The translations under genes were made by a program, and so were the position numbers. From contig NZ_LT800494.1 in NCBI RefSeq assembly GCF_900166665.1, forward strand, positions 984,947 through 1,048,946: DNA of 64,000 nucleotides, in the 5' to 3' direction. Under the pieces are notes generated by a model. The model saw nothing but the letters and a program-made list of their open reading frames with translations. It ran no database searches and was not told the DNA's origin. The DNA is from Cytobacillus gottheilii (GTDB taxonomy: Bacteria; Bacillota; Bacilli; Bacillales; Cytobacillaceae). Shown here piece after piece: positions 35,878-45,458 of the stretch (its first letter is position 1; every line of letters begins with the position of its first letter).

Positions 35878-37077
35878 ATGTCAACAAAACGCCGTTTGTT
35901 TACTTCTGAATCAGTAACTGAAGGTCATCCAGATAAAATTTGTGACCAGATTTCTGATGCTATTCTAGATGCAATTCTTTCAAAGGATGCAAATGCACGT
36001 GTTGCTGCAGAAACGTCTGTAACAACAGGGCTTGTATTAGTTGCTGGAGAAATTACAACTTCTACATATGTAGATATTCCAAAAATTGTTCGTGAAACAG
36101 TTAAAGAAATTGGCTATACACGTGCGAAATATGGATTTGATGCTGAGACATGCTCTGTTTTAACATCAATTGATGAACAGTCAGCTGATATTGCTATGGG
36201 TGTTGATCAGGCTCTTGAAGCGCGTGAAGGTCAGATGAGCGATGAAGAAATTGAAGCCATTGGAGCAGGAGACCAAGGTTTAATGTTCGGATTTGCTTGT
36301 AATGAAACAAAGGAGCTTATGCCGCTTCCAATTTCATTAGCTCATAAATTATCACGCCGTTTAACAGAAGTTCGCAAAGAGGAAATTCTTCCTTACCTGC
36401 GTCCTGACGGTAAAACACAGGTTACAGTTGAGTATGATGAAAATAACAAACCAGTTCGCATTGATACAATTGTTATCTCTACTCAGCACCATCCTGAAGT
36501 ATCATTAGAGCAAATTCAGCGTAATTTAAAAGAATATGTCATTAACCCTGTTGTACCAAGTGAGTTAATTGACGAAAACACTAAGTATTTTATTAACCCA
36601 ACTGGCCGTTTTGTAATCGGCGGACCTCAAGGGGACGCAGGTTTAACGGGACGTAAAATTATTGTTGATACGTACGGCGGCTATGCACGTCATGGCGGAG
36701 GCGCGTTCTCTGGTAAGGATCCAACTAAAGTGGACCGTTCTGCTGCTTATGCTGCTCGTTATGTTGCTAAAAACCTTGTTGCAGCTGGATTAGCTGATAA
36801 AGTTGAAGTTCAGCTTGCATACGCAATTGGTGTAGCGCAGCCTGTATCCATTTCTGTAGACACATTTGGAACAGGTAAGGTATCTGAGGATGTTCTTGTT
36901 GATGTTGTCCGAAACAACTTTGACTTGCGCCCAGCAGGCATTATCAATATGCTTGATCTGCGCCGTCCAATCTACAAGCAGACTGCTGCATACGGACATT
37001 TTGGCCGTACAGACTTAGACCTTCCTTGGGAGCGCACTGACAAAGCTGATGCTCTTCGTACAGAAGCTTTACAGTAA
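35878..37077 (+). CDS. metK: S-adenosylmethionine synthetase
   Basis: MetK, 399 aa, makes SAM from methionine and ATP. Motifs: [17 protein letters not shown] at the N-terminus, [10 protein letters not shown] as the ATP loop, and [25 protein letters not shown] precedes the ATG. Expression is controlled by the upstream S-box; product and LuxS both belong to the methyl cycle. Confidence 0.98.
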   Translation: MSTKRRLFTSESVTEGHPDKICDQISDAILDAILSKDANARVAAETSVTTGLVLVAGEITTSTYVDIPKIVRETVKEIGYTRAKYGFDAETCSVLTSIDEQSADIAMGVDQALEAREGQMSDEEIEAIGAGDQGLMFGFACNETKELMPLPISLAHKLSRRLTEVRKEEILPYLRPDGKTQVTVEYDENNKPVRIDTIVISTQHHPEVSLEQIQRNLKEYVINPVVPSELIDENTKYFINPTGRFVIGGPQGDAGLTGRKIIVDTYGGYARHGGGAFSGKDPTKVDRSAAYAARYVAKNLVAAGLADKVEVQLAYAIGVAQPVSISVDTFGTGKVSEDVLVDVVRNNFDLRPAGIINMLDLRRPIYKQTAAYGHFGRTDLDLPWERTDKADALRTEALQ

Positions 37078-37097
37078 AAAATAGCACTTTTAGAAAG

Positions 37098-37137
37098 AAG
37101 CTAATCATTGGTTTACATGCCGATGGTTAGCTTTTTT
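37098..37137 (+). terminator. Terminator of metK
   Basis: AAGCTAATCATTGG and CCGATGGTTAGCTT form an imperfect stem followed by six T. Confidence 0.85.
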
Positions 37138-37237
37138 GATTGCGGAGAGAGATTCAGCAAGGGCTTAGGTCTATGAAGTTATGAGAGGTGCATTAGGAAT
37201 GAGGAAAGGAAAAAGGTGAACGTAAGAGGTTGATACG

Positions 37238-37527
37238 CAGGCCTTTATAATCTAGAGAAAGGAAACATTGGTGCGGAGAGGCGGGTAAGGGTGAAACATA
37301 CCTTTGAAACCTTGAAAAAGGGAAATTGAGGAGTGGAAAAGGGAGAAATACACCTCTGAAATCCAGAAAAAGGAAAAAAGAGTCGCGTAAAACGCAGAAA
37401 CACATCTCTGAAATCCAGAAAAAGGAAAACAGGGTCGCGTAAAACGCAGAAACACACCTCTTAAATCCAGAAAAAGGAAAACAAAGTCGCGTAAAACGCA
37501 GAAATACACCTCTAAAACCCATAAAGG
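37238..37527. repeat. Tandem repeat array 1, 52-bp period
   Basis: Units start at 37297, 37349, 37401, 37453 and 37505, exactly 52 bp apart, with a degenerate unit before them. Units at 37349-37504 are nearly identical: CACACCTCTGAAATCCAG, AAAAAGGAAAACAG, GTCGCGTAAAACGCAGAAA. The period is not divisible by three, so it is not protein-coding, although all minus frames happen to be open. The remainder of the metK-asnB gap (37528-37869) holds no gene that I can see. Confidence 0.85.
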
Positions 37528-37869
37528 AAAGCTAAGGGGCGAAGGAGGCTTAAAGCAGCGTCTTGTACAGTTTATCACTTGATTGAATCGTTAATTTAAT
37601 GATCTCAGCCTGCAACCACATAAAAATGAAACATTTTCGCATTTTTTAACGTCAAAGAGTATATAGGTGTATCTGCAGATGGTTATCCTCTTCTGAATTC
37701 GTTAAAGCTAAGAAGGAGCCAGTTTTCTCATTTCCTCTCTTTTCCAATAGAAGTAACATGAATTTAATACATTAGGTAGTGCCATTTTCGGCTATTTAAT
37801 GGTAGTATTAGAAGGTATTTTTATATGAAGAAAAACTCAAGACTGAACAGATAAGTGGGTGCTACATAC

Positions 37870-39765
37870 ATGTGTGGTTTTATTGGTTGCGTGCATAATC
37901 AGGCACAGCAATACCGTGAAGATGTGAAAGAACAATTTACAAAAATGAACAATGTGATTACACATAGAGGTCCAGATGATTCTGGCTATTATTACGATGA
38001 TTATGTCCAATTCGGATTCCGCAGACTAAGTATTATTGATATTGAGAGCGGACATCAGCCATTGACTTATGAAAATGAGCGTTTCTGGATTATCTTTAAT
38101 GGAGAGATTTACAACTATGTAGAGCTCCGTGAAGAATTAATTCAAGAAGGGCTGACATTTGTTACGCATTCTGATACGGAAGTGATTATTGCGTTGTTCA
38201 GCCATTACAAAGAAAAGGCCGTAGAAAAACTGCGCGGTATGTTTTCATTTGTTATTTGGGATAAGCAGGAAGAACGCCTTTATGGCGCAAGAGATCCGTT
38301 TGGAATTAAGCCTTTCTTTTATTTTGATGATGGTGAGAAAACATTCTTTGCTTCTGAAAAGAAGAGCATTATGCTTGCTCAGCAAAATGACGTCATTAAC
38401 TATGAATCGCTTCAGCATTATTTAACTTATCAATTTGTACCTGAACCGTTTACGATGACAGATGGCATTAACAAGCTTGAGCCTGGTCATTATTTCACGA
38501 AAAAAATGGGCGAAAAGATGGAGATTAAGCGTTATTGGAAAGCATCTTTCAAACCTGTTCAAAAATCAGAAACTGATTTTATTAAAGAGATTAAGGATGT
38601 AATGTTCGATTCAGTAAAAATGCATATGAGAAGTGATGTGCCAGTTGGTTCCTTTTTATCTGGCGGTATTGACTCATCCATCATTGCGTCTATTGCTAAA
38701 GAATATCACCCATCCATTAAAACATTCTCGGTTGGTTTTGAGCATAACGGCTTTAGTGAGGTTGATGTTGCTCAGGAAACGGCTGAAAAGCTTGGTGTAG
38801 AAAATATCAGCTATATTATTACGCCGGAAGAATATATGAATGAAGTGCCAAAGATTATGTGGCATATGGATGATCCGCTTGCTGATCCGGCTTGTGTACC
38901 GCTTTACTTTGTTTCGCGTGAAGCACGTAAGCATGTCACAGTTGTCTTATCAGGTGAAGGGGCAGACGAATTGTTTGGCGGATATAATATTTATCGTGAG
39001 CCTCAATCATTAGAAATGTTCAACAAAATTCCTGCGGTCGGTAAATCTTTTCTTCGTTTGTTAGCGAAAATGATGCCAGAGGGCATGAAGGGAAAAAGCT
39101 TCATTGAACGCGGAGTAACACCAATGGAAGAGCGCTATATTGGAAATGCCAAGATGTTTACAGAACAGGAAAAGAAGAATCTCCTGCATGTGTATAACGA
39201 TGGTTTGAAATATACAGACATCACGAAGCCGCTTTATGCGGAAAGCCGCGGATATGACCCGGTTGATACGATGCAGTATATCGATATTCATACTTGGATG
39301 CGCGGAGATATTCTTCTTAAAGCAGATAAAATGACGATGGCACATTCGCTTGAACTGCGCGTGCCTTTCCTTGATAAAGAAGTGTTTAAAGTAGCTTCTA
39401 CTATTCCGACAAGCTTAAAAACGGCGAATGGCACTACTAAGTATATCCTTCGTAAGGCTGCTGAAGGTGTTGTGCCTGATCACGTCCTGAATAGGAAAAA
39501 ACTTGGATTCCCTGTTCCAATTCGTCACTGGCTAAAAAATGAAATGAATGAATGGGCGAAAAACATTATTCGTGAAAGCCAAACAGATCATTTAATTCAC
39601 AAGGATTATGTTTTAAGGCTTCTTGAAGATCATTGTCAAAACAAGGCAGATTACAGCCGTAAAATATGGACAGTGCTGATGTTTATGGTTTGGCATGCAG
39701 TCTATATTGAAAAGAAATACTCATTTGAAGAGGACGCGCTAAAAGCTAAACAGCTGCAGCATTAA
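37870..39765 (+). CDS. asnB: Asparagine synthase (glutamine-hydrolysing)
   Basis: Class II amidotransferase of 631 aa. The start at MCGFIGCVHN exposes Cys2, the glutaminase nucleophile, so the ATG at 37870 is correct and the longer frame (37855) is not. RGPDDSGYY and FNGEIYNYVELR follow in the glutaminase domain; SFLSGGIDSSIIAS is the ATP-pyrophosphate loop of the synthase domain. Next to metK as in B. subtilis. Confidence 0.96.
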   Translation: MCGFIGCVHNQAQQYREDVKEQFTKMNNVITHRGPDDSGYYYDDYVQFGFRRLSIIDIESGHQPLTYENERFWIIFNGEIYNYVELREELIQEGLTFVTHSDTEVIIALFSHYKEKAVEKLRGMFSFVIWDKQEERLYGARDPFGIKPFFYFDDGEKTFFASEKKSIMLAQQNDVINYESLQHYLTYQFVPEPFTMTDGINKLEPGHYFTKKMGEKMEIKRYWKASFKPVQKSETDFIKEIKDVMFDSVKMHMRSDVPVGSFLSGGIDSSIIASIAKEYHPSIKTFSVGFEHNGFSEVDVAQETAEKLGVENISYIITPEEYMNEVPKIMWHMDDPLADPACVPLYFVSREARKHVTVVLSGEGADELFGGYNIYREPQSLEMFNKIPAVGKSFLRLLAKMMPEGMKGKSFIERGVTPMEERYIGNAKMFTEQEKKNLLHVYNDGLKYTDITKPLYAESRGYDPVDTMQYIDIHTWMRGDILLKADKMTMAHSLELRVPFLDKEVFKVASTIPTSLKTANGTTKYILRKAAEGVVPDHVLNRKKLGFPVPIRHWLKNEMNEWAKNIIRESQTDHLIHKDYVLRLLEDHCQNKADYSRKIWTVLMFMVWHAVYIEKKYSFEEDALKAKQLQH

Positions 39766-39766
39766 G

Positions 39767-39795
39767 AAAAAGCCTGGGCATATGCCCAGGCTTTT
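39767..39795. terminator. Terminator between asnB and the C39 peptidase gene
   Basis: AAAAAGCCTGGGCATATGCCCAGGCTTTT is palindromic with A and T tails, so it works for both convergent genes. Confidence 0.9.
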
Positions 39796-39797
39796 CG

Positions 39798-40664
39798 TTA
39801 TTCCGATAGATACGTAATTGCTTGGCTGCCCATTTGAACCCATGCTTCTGCAAATGAATCTAGGGGCGCTTTTTTATTTTTTTCACCTGTTAGCGGGTCG
39901 TTAAAATAGACATATGATTGATCGTAGCCTGTTAAAAGAACAGAGTGCTCTTTATAGGTAATATCAATTTTTCCGCTCGGTGTCTGCCAAGTTTCAAACA
40001 TATTTTTAGGAAGCTTTTGATACGTTGTATTAGTGATCACCCATACAGGGCGATGATCGGATAAATGGACTTTCAGATCTTCGAAGTCAGACCCTGTAAT
40101 ATCCATAATTCTTCCGGGCAAATACTGTTCGGCTAATTTTTTTATTGGTTTATGATATACACCATAACCAGGATTGTCGTATGAATACATATCACCGACA
40201 AATCCATCATTTGGATGACCAAAAGAAATATGTCCGTTTTTATTTATATATGGAACATCCGTTTTTGCCACTTCTTTTGCCAGAGTAAGCTTGTCTGCTT
40301 TTACTCCAGCATGAGAAAGCAGCATGGCGAGACTAGTAACCTCGCAGCCGCGCGGGAGCTGGGGAAACTGGCTGAGCGCAGCCACATCAATTAATATTTT
40401 CTCTTTCAATTTAATGATTAATGGTTCTTCTTCCTCAGTTTCTATTGTTGAAGAAGACTGTACAGGTCCATCGAGCCAATCTCTGAAATTTTCCATCGCC
40501 AAAACAATTTTTTGCTTGCCAGAAAGAGAGGAAATAACCGTTGCAGCGATTAGAAAAAGCAGAAATAGAGATGGTTTATATAAACGTGAATGGGACCTTT
40601 TTGCCAGTAGGACAAGAATGCTCATCATGGTCAGAATAAGCAAAGATCCAATCAATAAACCCAT
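39798..40664 (-). CDS. Membrane-anchored C39-like peptidase
   Basis: Protein of 288 aa with two N-terminal hydrophobic segments, then a Peptidase_C39_2-like domain facing outside. The catalytic Cys is in LPRGCEVTSLAMLLS, His in YKEHSVLLTGYD, and Asp in VYFNDPLTG. AAGGCGGTGATGCGG precedes the ATG. It resembles B. subtilis YvpB-type proteins. No transporter or bacteriocin gene is adjacent, so a bacteriocin-processing role is not supported; the substrate is unknown. Confidence 0.85.
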   Translation of the reverse strand: MGLLIGSLLILTMMSILVLLAKRSHSRLYKPSLFLLFLIAATVISSLSGKQKIVLAMENFRDWLDGPVQSSSTIETEEEEPLIIKLKEKILIDVAALSQFPQLPRGCEVTSLAMLLSHAGVKADKLTLAKEVAKTDVPYINKNGHISFGHPNDGFVGDMYSYDNPGYGVYHKPIKKLAEQYLPGRIMDITGSDFEDLKVHLSDHRPVWVITNTTYQKLPKNMFETWQTPSGKIDITYKEHSVLLTGYDQSYVYFNDPLTGEKNKKAPLDSFAEAWVQMGSQAITYLSE

Positions 40665-40817
40665 TCCGCATCACCGCCTTTTAAAACAATCCTTTTAAAG
40701 CTATCTTTATTTATTATCGGTTTATTTCAATAAATGTGAACACAATCACACAATTAAGTAGGGATATATTTGCAAAATTTGGGGTAACTATAGGATACAG
40801 TTTCTTTATTCATAAGT

Positions 40818-40850
40818 AAGAAACCTTGAGAGCATTTGCCTTCAAGGCTT
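40818..40850 (-). terminator. Possible terminator of ytoA
   Basis: On the minus strand CCTTGA and TCAAGG pair around a 12-base loop followed by TTTCTT. The stem is only six base pairs, so confidence is limited. Confidence 0.4.
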
Positions 40851-40891
40851 AATGTTTTTTTTGAAACAAACACAGCCTTGGAGATAGCACG

Positions 40892-41404
40892 TTATTTTTT
40901 CAAGGATTTATAGTATTGTCCTTTTTCAGCATATTCTCTAGAGATGCGCTCCATATCTTTTAGGTCATCTTCGTTTAGTTCACGTATGACTTTTGCTGGT
41001 CTTCCAAAAGCTAGAGTATTAGGCGGGATCACTTTTCCTTGAGGTACAAGGCTGCCTGCCCCTATAAATGCACCTTCGCCAATTTCAGCATCATCTAAAA
41101 TAATAGAACCCATTCCAATTAAAGCTTTTTTTCGGATTTTACAGCTATGAAGAATGACACTGTGTCCAATTGTGGCATCATCTTCAATGATTAATGGACG
41201 TCTTGGACTTTGGTGCAATACAGAGTTGTCCTGAATATTAACACGTTTGCCGATAATGGTCGGAGAAACATCTCCGCGAATGACTGAATTGAACCAAATG
41301 CTGGAGTATTCGTCTATGCTCACGTCACCCGTAACAATAGTGTTATTTGCCAAATAGACTGTTTCATGAATGTTTGGGTGTTTTTCTTGATAAGGATAGA
41401 TCAT
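40892..41404 (-). CDS. ytoA: Gamma-carbonic-anhydrase-like hexapeptide protein (YtoA)
   Basis: Left-handed beta-helix protein of 170 aa built from hexapeptide repeats (VNIQDNSVLH, ATIGHSVILHSC, ALIGMGSIILDDAEIGEGAFIGAGSLV). The His residues expected to bind metal in the gamma-CA fold are present (SVLHQS, GHSVILHSC). It matches Bacillus YtoA; activity as a carbonic anhydrase is not shown by sequence alone. GAAAGGCAGG precedes the ATG. Confidence 0.9.
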   Translation of the reverse strand: MIYPYQEKHPNIHETVYLANNTIVTGDVSIDEYSSIWFNSVIRGDVSPTIIGKRVNIQDNSVLHQSPRRPLIIEDDATIGHSVILHSCKIRKKALIGMGSIILDDAEIGEGAFIGAGSLVPQGKVIPPNTLAFGRPAKVIRELNEDDLKDMERISREYAEKGQYYKSLKK

Positions 41405-41565
41405 TATTAGACCTGCCTTTCGTTTATATGTCTTGCTCCTATTTTATCACAATGATTGAAATGAGACTGCATGAAGACTATACTGCGTAAAAGTTAAATC
41501 GTGAAGTGAAAAAGCTTCTAGGCTATAATAGTAATGAAAAGAAGTAGTCCGGGGAGGAATTGCAG

Positions 41566-42372
41566 ATGTGGAAATGGGAAGCTGAAGGAGATGCAAAAGC
41601 TGTTATTGTGATGATTCATGGAGCAATGGAACATCATGGCCGTTATGGCTGGTTAATAGAAAAATGGCGCATGTCCGGTTTTCATGTCATCATGGGAGAT
41701 CTGCCTGGACAAGGACTAACGACTAGATCGGGAAGAGGGCATATCACCTCCTTCGATGAATATATAAAAGAAGTAGAACAATGGGTTGATGCTGCTTATC
41801 AATTTGATTTGCCTGTTTTTCTATTAGGACATAGTATGGGCGGTCTTATTGCCATTCGGCTGATCCAAGAACAAAAAACGGATTTAGCAGGAATTATATT
41901 ATCTTCACCTTCTTTAGGCTTGGTTCGCCAAACACCAAAAATGCTGCAGCTTGCATCTCTTGTTCTAAATAAGGTATTTCCTAGAATGATGGTTTCTTCA
42001 GGGATTACAGTTGAAATGGCAACAAGTAATCCTGACGTCAGAGAAGCTGACCTAAATGACTCTTTATATTTACAAAGGGTTTCAGTCAGATGGTATAGAG
42101 AATTTGTCTTAGCCATGAAGACAGCCTTCGAAAAAATTGAAAAGACCCAAGATATCCCTCTTCTCCTTATGCAGGGTGGAGATGACCGGATTGTCAATAA
42201 AACCGTTGTAAGAGATTGGTTTAACAAGGCTCCATTATCTGAGCAGCGTTTTAAAGAATGGCCAAGCTATTATCATGAGATTTTTAATGAAGAAGGCAGA
42301 GAAGAAGTATTTGAATACGCAAAAGACTTTGTGGAAAGTCAGCTGAAAGCGATCGGTTATATTATTGAATGA
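41566..42372 (+). CDS. ytpA: Alpha/beta hydrolase, lysophospholipase-like (YtpA)
   Basis: Serine hydrolase of 268 aa with MIHGAMEHHGRYGWLIE, the nucleophile elbow LLGHSMGGLIAI, Asp in QGGDDRIVNK and His in SYYHEIFNE. B. subtilis YtpA is a phospholipase linked to bacilysocin formation. The ATG at 41566 follows GGGGAGG by eight bases. It is 29 bp upstream of ytpB, forming a two-gene operon as in B. subtilis. Confidence 0.92.
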   Translation: MWKWEAEGDAKAVIVMIHGAMEHHGRYGWLIEKWRMSGFHVIMGDLPGQGLTTRSGRGHITSFDEYIKEVEQWVDAAYQFDLPVFLLGHSMGGLIAIRLIQEQKTDLAGIILSSPSLGLVRQTPKMLQLASLVLNKVFPRMMVSSGITVEMATSNPDVREADLNDSLYLQRVSVRWYREFVLAMKTAFEKIEKTQDIPLLLMQGGDDRIVNKTVVRDWFNKAPLSEQRFKEWPSYYHEIFNEEGREEVFEYAKDFVESQLKAIGYIIE

Positions 42373-42401
42373 CGATTTATTAGGAAAGGGGGTAAAGCTT
42401 C

Positions 42402-43502
42402 ATGAGTGTTCCTTCCATGCCAATTAGTTTAATGACCAAAGTATATAGAAGAATCTTTCCTGTTGTACACGCTGAACTTAAGCAGTGGCGAATACGAGCA
42501 GAAGAAATTCCTAACCAGGAATTACGTAAGCAGGCCTTAGCGAGTATCGATAGCAAAACGTTCCATTGTGAGGGTGGATCCATCATGGCATTGATTGCTA
42601 TGGAGAATTATAAAGATGCCATTCAATTTATCGTCGCCTATCAAACCATTAGTGATTACTTGGATAATTTATGTGATCGCAGTACATCACTTGATCCTGC
42701 TGACTTTTCTGCGTTGCATGAAGCAATGGAGGATGCTTTAAGCTTACACTCTGCTCCCAGGAATCGATACTATCGCTTTCGAGAAGACCAAAACGATGGC
42801 GGGTATTTAGAAGCTCTAGTTGCTTCTTGCAGAGAAACATTAAGCAAACTGCAGAATTATAATATGATTCAAAAACATTTGCTTGAATTAAGCAGATTTT
42901 ATTGTGATTTGCAAATACATAAACATGTGACACCGGACGAACGGGTCCCGCGGCTCCAAAAATGGCATAGCCAAAATAAAGAGCAAATTCCAAACATGGA
43001 ATGGTATGAGTTTTCAGCCTGCTCGGGCTCTACATTGGGGATTTTCTGTCTCGTATCTTATGCACTGAGAGAAGATTTTCTTCCGCAGTATGCTGATCAT
43101 ATACGTGAAGGGTATTTTCCATATATCCAAGGGCTTCATATTCTGCTTGATTACCTCATTGATCAGGAGGAAGATCGGGCAGGAGGAGATTTAAACTTTT
43201 GTTTTTACTATGAAAGTGAACAAATGCTTTTTAATCGTTTGAGGCATTTTGTTCAAGAGGCAGACAAGCAGACAAGCCTGCTTCCGCACAGCAGGTTTCA
43301 TCATCTTATTAATAGAGGCCTGCTTGGTGTGTATTTGTCTGATGACAAGGTTCGAAAGCATACAAGTATTAAGAGAGTAGCAAAAAATATGATAAAAACA
43401 GGCGGAATGGTAAGCTATTTCTTTTATTGGAATGGAAGGATCTATCGAACATTGCAAAAGTGGCTGCCGCTTCATCATTTAAAACCTGTGCGGAATGAAT
43501 AA
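42402..43502 (+). CDS. ytpB: Tetraprenyl-beta-curcumene synthase (YtpB)
   Basis: DUF2600 terpene synthase, 366 aa, of the large class I type lacking a standard DDXXD motif. The acidic segment TISDYLDNLCDRS and GGDLNFCFYYESEQ are the likely metal sites. In B. subtilis YtpB cyclises tetraprenyl diphosphate to tetraprenyl-beta-curcumene, precursor of C35 sesquarterpenes. GGAAAGGGGG precedes the ATG. No squalene-hopene-type cyclase is in the window. Confidence 0.93.
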   Translation: MSVPSMPISLMTKVYRRIFPVVHAELKQWRIRAEEIPNQELRKQALASIDSKTFHCEGGSIMALIAMENYKDAIQFIVAYQTISDYLDNLCDRSTSLDPADFSALHEAMEDALSLHSAPRNRYYRFREDQNDGGYLEALVASCRETLSKLQNYNMIQKHLLELSRFYCDLQIHKHVTPDERVPRLQKWHSQNKEQIPNMEWYEFSACSGSTLGIFCLVSYALREDFLPQYADHIREGYFPYIQGLHILLDYLIDQEEDRAGGDLNFCFYYESEQMLFNRLRHFVQEADKQTSLLPHSRFHHLINRGLLGVYLSDDKVRKHTSIKRVAKNMIKTGGMVSYFFYWNGRIYRTLQKWLPLHHLKPVRNE

Positions 43503-43522
43503 GATAAATATCCTTGCATCAA

Positions 43523-43555
43523 AAGAGGCAATCCAATTAAACGGATTGCCTTAAA
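43523..43555. terminator. Hairpin between ytpB and ytqB
   Basis: GGCAATCC (43527-43534) and GGATTGCC (43543-43550) form an 8-bp stem with a weak T tail. It may end both convergent transcripts. Confidence 0.55.
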
Positions 43556-43564
43556 TTATGAGGA

Positions 43565-44149
43565 TTAGCTTAATTGATTTTTCTTTTCGATGGCTACAAT
43601 AAATGGCGGCTGGTTCTTTTGATTTAAAAATTGATACAGCAGGACATTGGCCCTTGCTTGATCAATTTGTTTCACATAACGCATTAAATAATCACGCTCT
43701 ACGGCTCCTTCAGGGTGTCCATGATAAATCACCAGAACAATGATCCCTTCAGGAGCAAGCATATCAAGCAGCTGCTCGATGGCGCTAATAGTAGTATCTG
43801 GCCGAGTGACGATCGATTTATCTCCACCTGGCAAGTAACCGAGATTAAAGACTGCGCCAGTAACCTTTCCGTAGTGGATAGGCGGGATGCAGCTGGAAAG
43901 GTTCTCATGCCCGCTATGGAACAGAGTAACACGATCAGCCAGATCATGCTGTGTCAGCTGTGACTTTGTGGAGAACAAAGCTTCATCCTGTATATCAAAT
44001 CCATACACCCTTCCTGTTTCACCAACTAATCGTGCTAAAAATAAGGTATCATGTCCATTACCTAATGTGGCATCAATGGCAATATCCCCAGGTGAAATGG
44101 CTTGCTCCAGCAATGTCCTCGCGAAAGGCAGCACTCGTTCAAGCTTCAT
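43565..44149 (-). CDS. mnmM: tRNA wobble-uridine methyltransferase (YtqB/MnmM)
   Basis: Class I SAM-dependent methyltransferase of 194 aa. Motif I is AIDATLGNGHDTLFLA, then YGFDIQDEAL, and motif IV is GAVFNLGYLPGGDK. YtqB has been reported as MnmM, which methylates 5-aminomethyl-(2-thio)uridine in tRNA of Gram-positive bacteria. It overlaps the stop of ytqA by 4 bp. Confidence 0.9.
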   Translation of the reverse strand: MKLERVLPFARTLLEQAISPGDIAIDATLGNGHDTLFLARLVGETGRVYGFDIQDEALFSTKSQLTQHDLADRVTLFHSGHENLSSCIPPIHYGKVTGAVFNLGYLPGGDKSIVTRPDTTISAIEQLLDMLAPEGIIVLVIYHGHPEGAVERDYLMRYVKQIDQARANVLLYQFLNQKNQPPFIVAIEKKNQLS

Positions 44150-45111
44150 ACTTTTACCTCCAGGTTAACAGGCTGATAAAATTTACCCTGCCAGCTATTT
44201 CTTCGTTTCAATTCAGCATCAATCGCATTTAATACCGACCATTTGTTTACACTCCACATGGGTCCAACCATCAAGTCAATCGGACCATCACCCGTAATGC
44301 GATGTACAATCATTTCCGCTGGTAAAATCTCTAATTGATCACATACTAAGCTTACATAATCGTCTTGGCTTAAAAACTTCAGTAACCCTTTTTCATATTG
44401 TTTAACCATGGGAGTTCCCTTTAACAGATGAAGTAAGTGGATTTTTATTCCTTGTACATCTAATTTGGCAACTTCCTGGGCTGTTTGCATCATCATTTCA
44501 GTTGATTCAAGCGGCAGACCATTGATGATATGCGAACAGACACGGATGCCATGCTTTCTTAGCTTTTCTACACCTTCCACATAACAGGCAAAGTCGTGAG
44601 CACGATTAATAATGGAAGCCGTTTTTTCATGAACCGTTTGCAGTCCAAGCTCAACCCATAGATACGTTCTTTCATTCAGCTCTGCCAAATATTCAACAAC
44701 ATCGTCTGGAAGGCAGTCGGGTCGTGTAGCAATGGAAAGGCCGACAACTCCTTCTTCTTGGAGAACCCGCTCGTACATATCCCTTAGAACAGCAACTGGT
44801 GCATGAGTATTCGTAAATGCCTGAAAATAAGCAAGGTATTTGCCGTCTTTCCATTTATGATGCATTTTCGTTTTTATATCGTGAAATTGCTTTGAGAGAT
44901 CATCTGCCCGATTACCGGCAAAATCACCTGACCCGGCAGCACTGCAGAAGGTGCAGCCTCCAAATGCCACAGTGCCATCACGGTTAGGGCAATCAAACCC
45001 TCCATCTAAGGCAATTTTAAACACTTTATGTCCAAATTCATTTCGTAAATGATAGTTCCATGTATGATACCTTTTATCATCAGCAGCAAATGGAAATGGA
45101 TTTCCATTCAT
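44146..45111 (-). CDS. mnmL: Radical SAM protein (YtqA/MnmL)
   Basis: TIGR01212-type radical SAM protein of 321 aa. The iron-sulfur Cys residues are in DCPNRDGTVAFGGCTFCSAAG, an unusual widely spaced arrangement typical of this family. YtqA is proposed to act with YtqB in the Gram-positive mnm5U pathway. The ATG at 45111 follows AGGAGG by nine or ten bases; the longer frame to 45201 has no binding site. Confidence 0.9.
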   Translation of the reverse strand: MNGNPFPFAADDKRYHTWNYHLRNEFGHKVFKIALDGGFDCPNRDGTVAFGGCTFCSAAGSGDFAGNRADDLSKQFHDIKTKMHHKWKDGKYLAYFQAFTNTHAPVAVLRDMYERVLQEEGVVGLSIATRPDCLPDDVVEYLAELNERTYLWVELGLQTVHEKTASIINRAHDFACYVEGVEKLRKHGIRVCSHIINGLPLESTEMMMQTAQEVAKLDVQGIKIHLLHLLKGTPMVKQYEKGLLKFLSQDDYVSLVCDQLEILPAEMIVHRITGDGPIDLMVGPMWSVNKWSVLNAIDAELKRRNSWQGKFYQPVNLEVKV

Positions 45112-45309
45112 ATAAAGAATACCTCCTAATGCTGAGCGGATTGATTCATAAAAACTGGAGCAATCCAACAACGTTCTCCCAAACCAAAATCGTTTCAGCA
45201 AACTGCATTTTGTACAAACATAAGAATAATCTTATCATGAAGCAAACGGGTTATCCAATGCAATTGGAAGCAACTTTACAAGAAAACTGGCCAATTCGGC
45301 GGCCCACCC

Positions 45310-45334
45310 GAAAAAGGCATACTAGTTAGTATGC
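45310..45334 (-). terminator. Terminator-like hairpin in the region upstream of mnmL
   Basis: GGCATACTA, GT, TAGTATGCC is a perfect stem; on the minus strand it is followed by TTTTT. It lies about 200 bp before the mnmL start, so a minus transcript beginning near 45360-45450 would meet it before the genes. Confidence 0.6.
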
Positions 45335-45458
45335 CGCTGAAATCATTTGCTTAATGCTAATTTATACTTTTTGAAAGTGTAAGTAAGAAGTCATGATATT
45401 GCACACAATAACGAGTGAAGCTAATGCTTCAGAGCGATGACTAGAGGAGGAGAATAGA

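Noticed and set aside
37238..37527. CRISPR array
   Set aside because: The units are contiguous, with no alternation of constant repeat and unique spacer, and no cas genes are in the window. The same holds for 53451-53660.
37193..37578. Overlapping minus-strand open frames of 70-109 codons rich in Phe
   Set aside because: They lie in the 52-bp tandem array, all three frames are open because the repeat lacks stops, the period breaks any protein repeat, and no ribosome binding site is present.
39798..40664. Bacteriocin-processing peptidase of a lantibiotic-type cluster
   Set aside because: The C39-like domain stands alone, without ABC transporter, precursor peptide or modification enzymes nearby.
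43715..44232. Plus-strand frames of 82-93 codons opposite ytqB
   Set aside because: They are antisense shadows of a well conserved methyltransferase gene.
45237..45329. 30-codon plus-strand frame starting MKQTGYPMQ
   Set aside because: No ribosome binding site, and its end lies inside the hairpin that reads as a terminator on the other strand.
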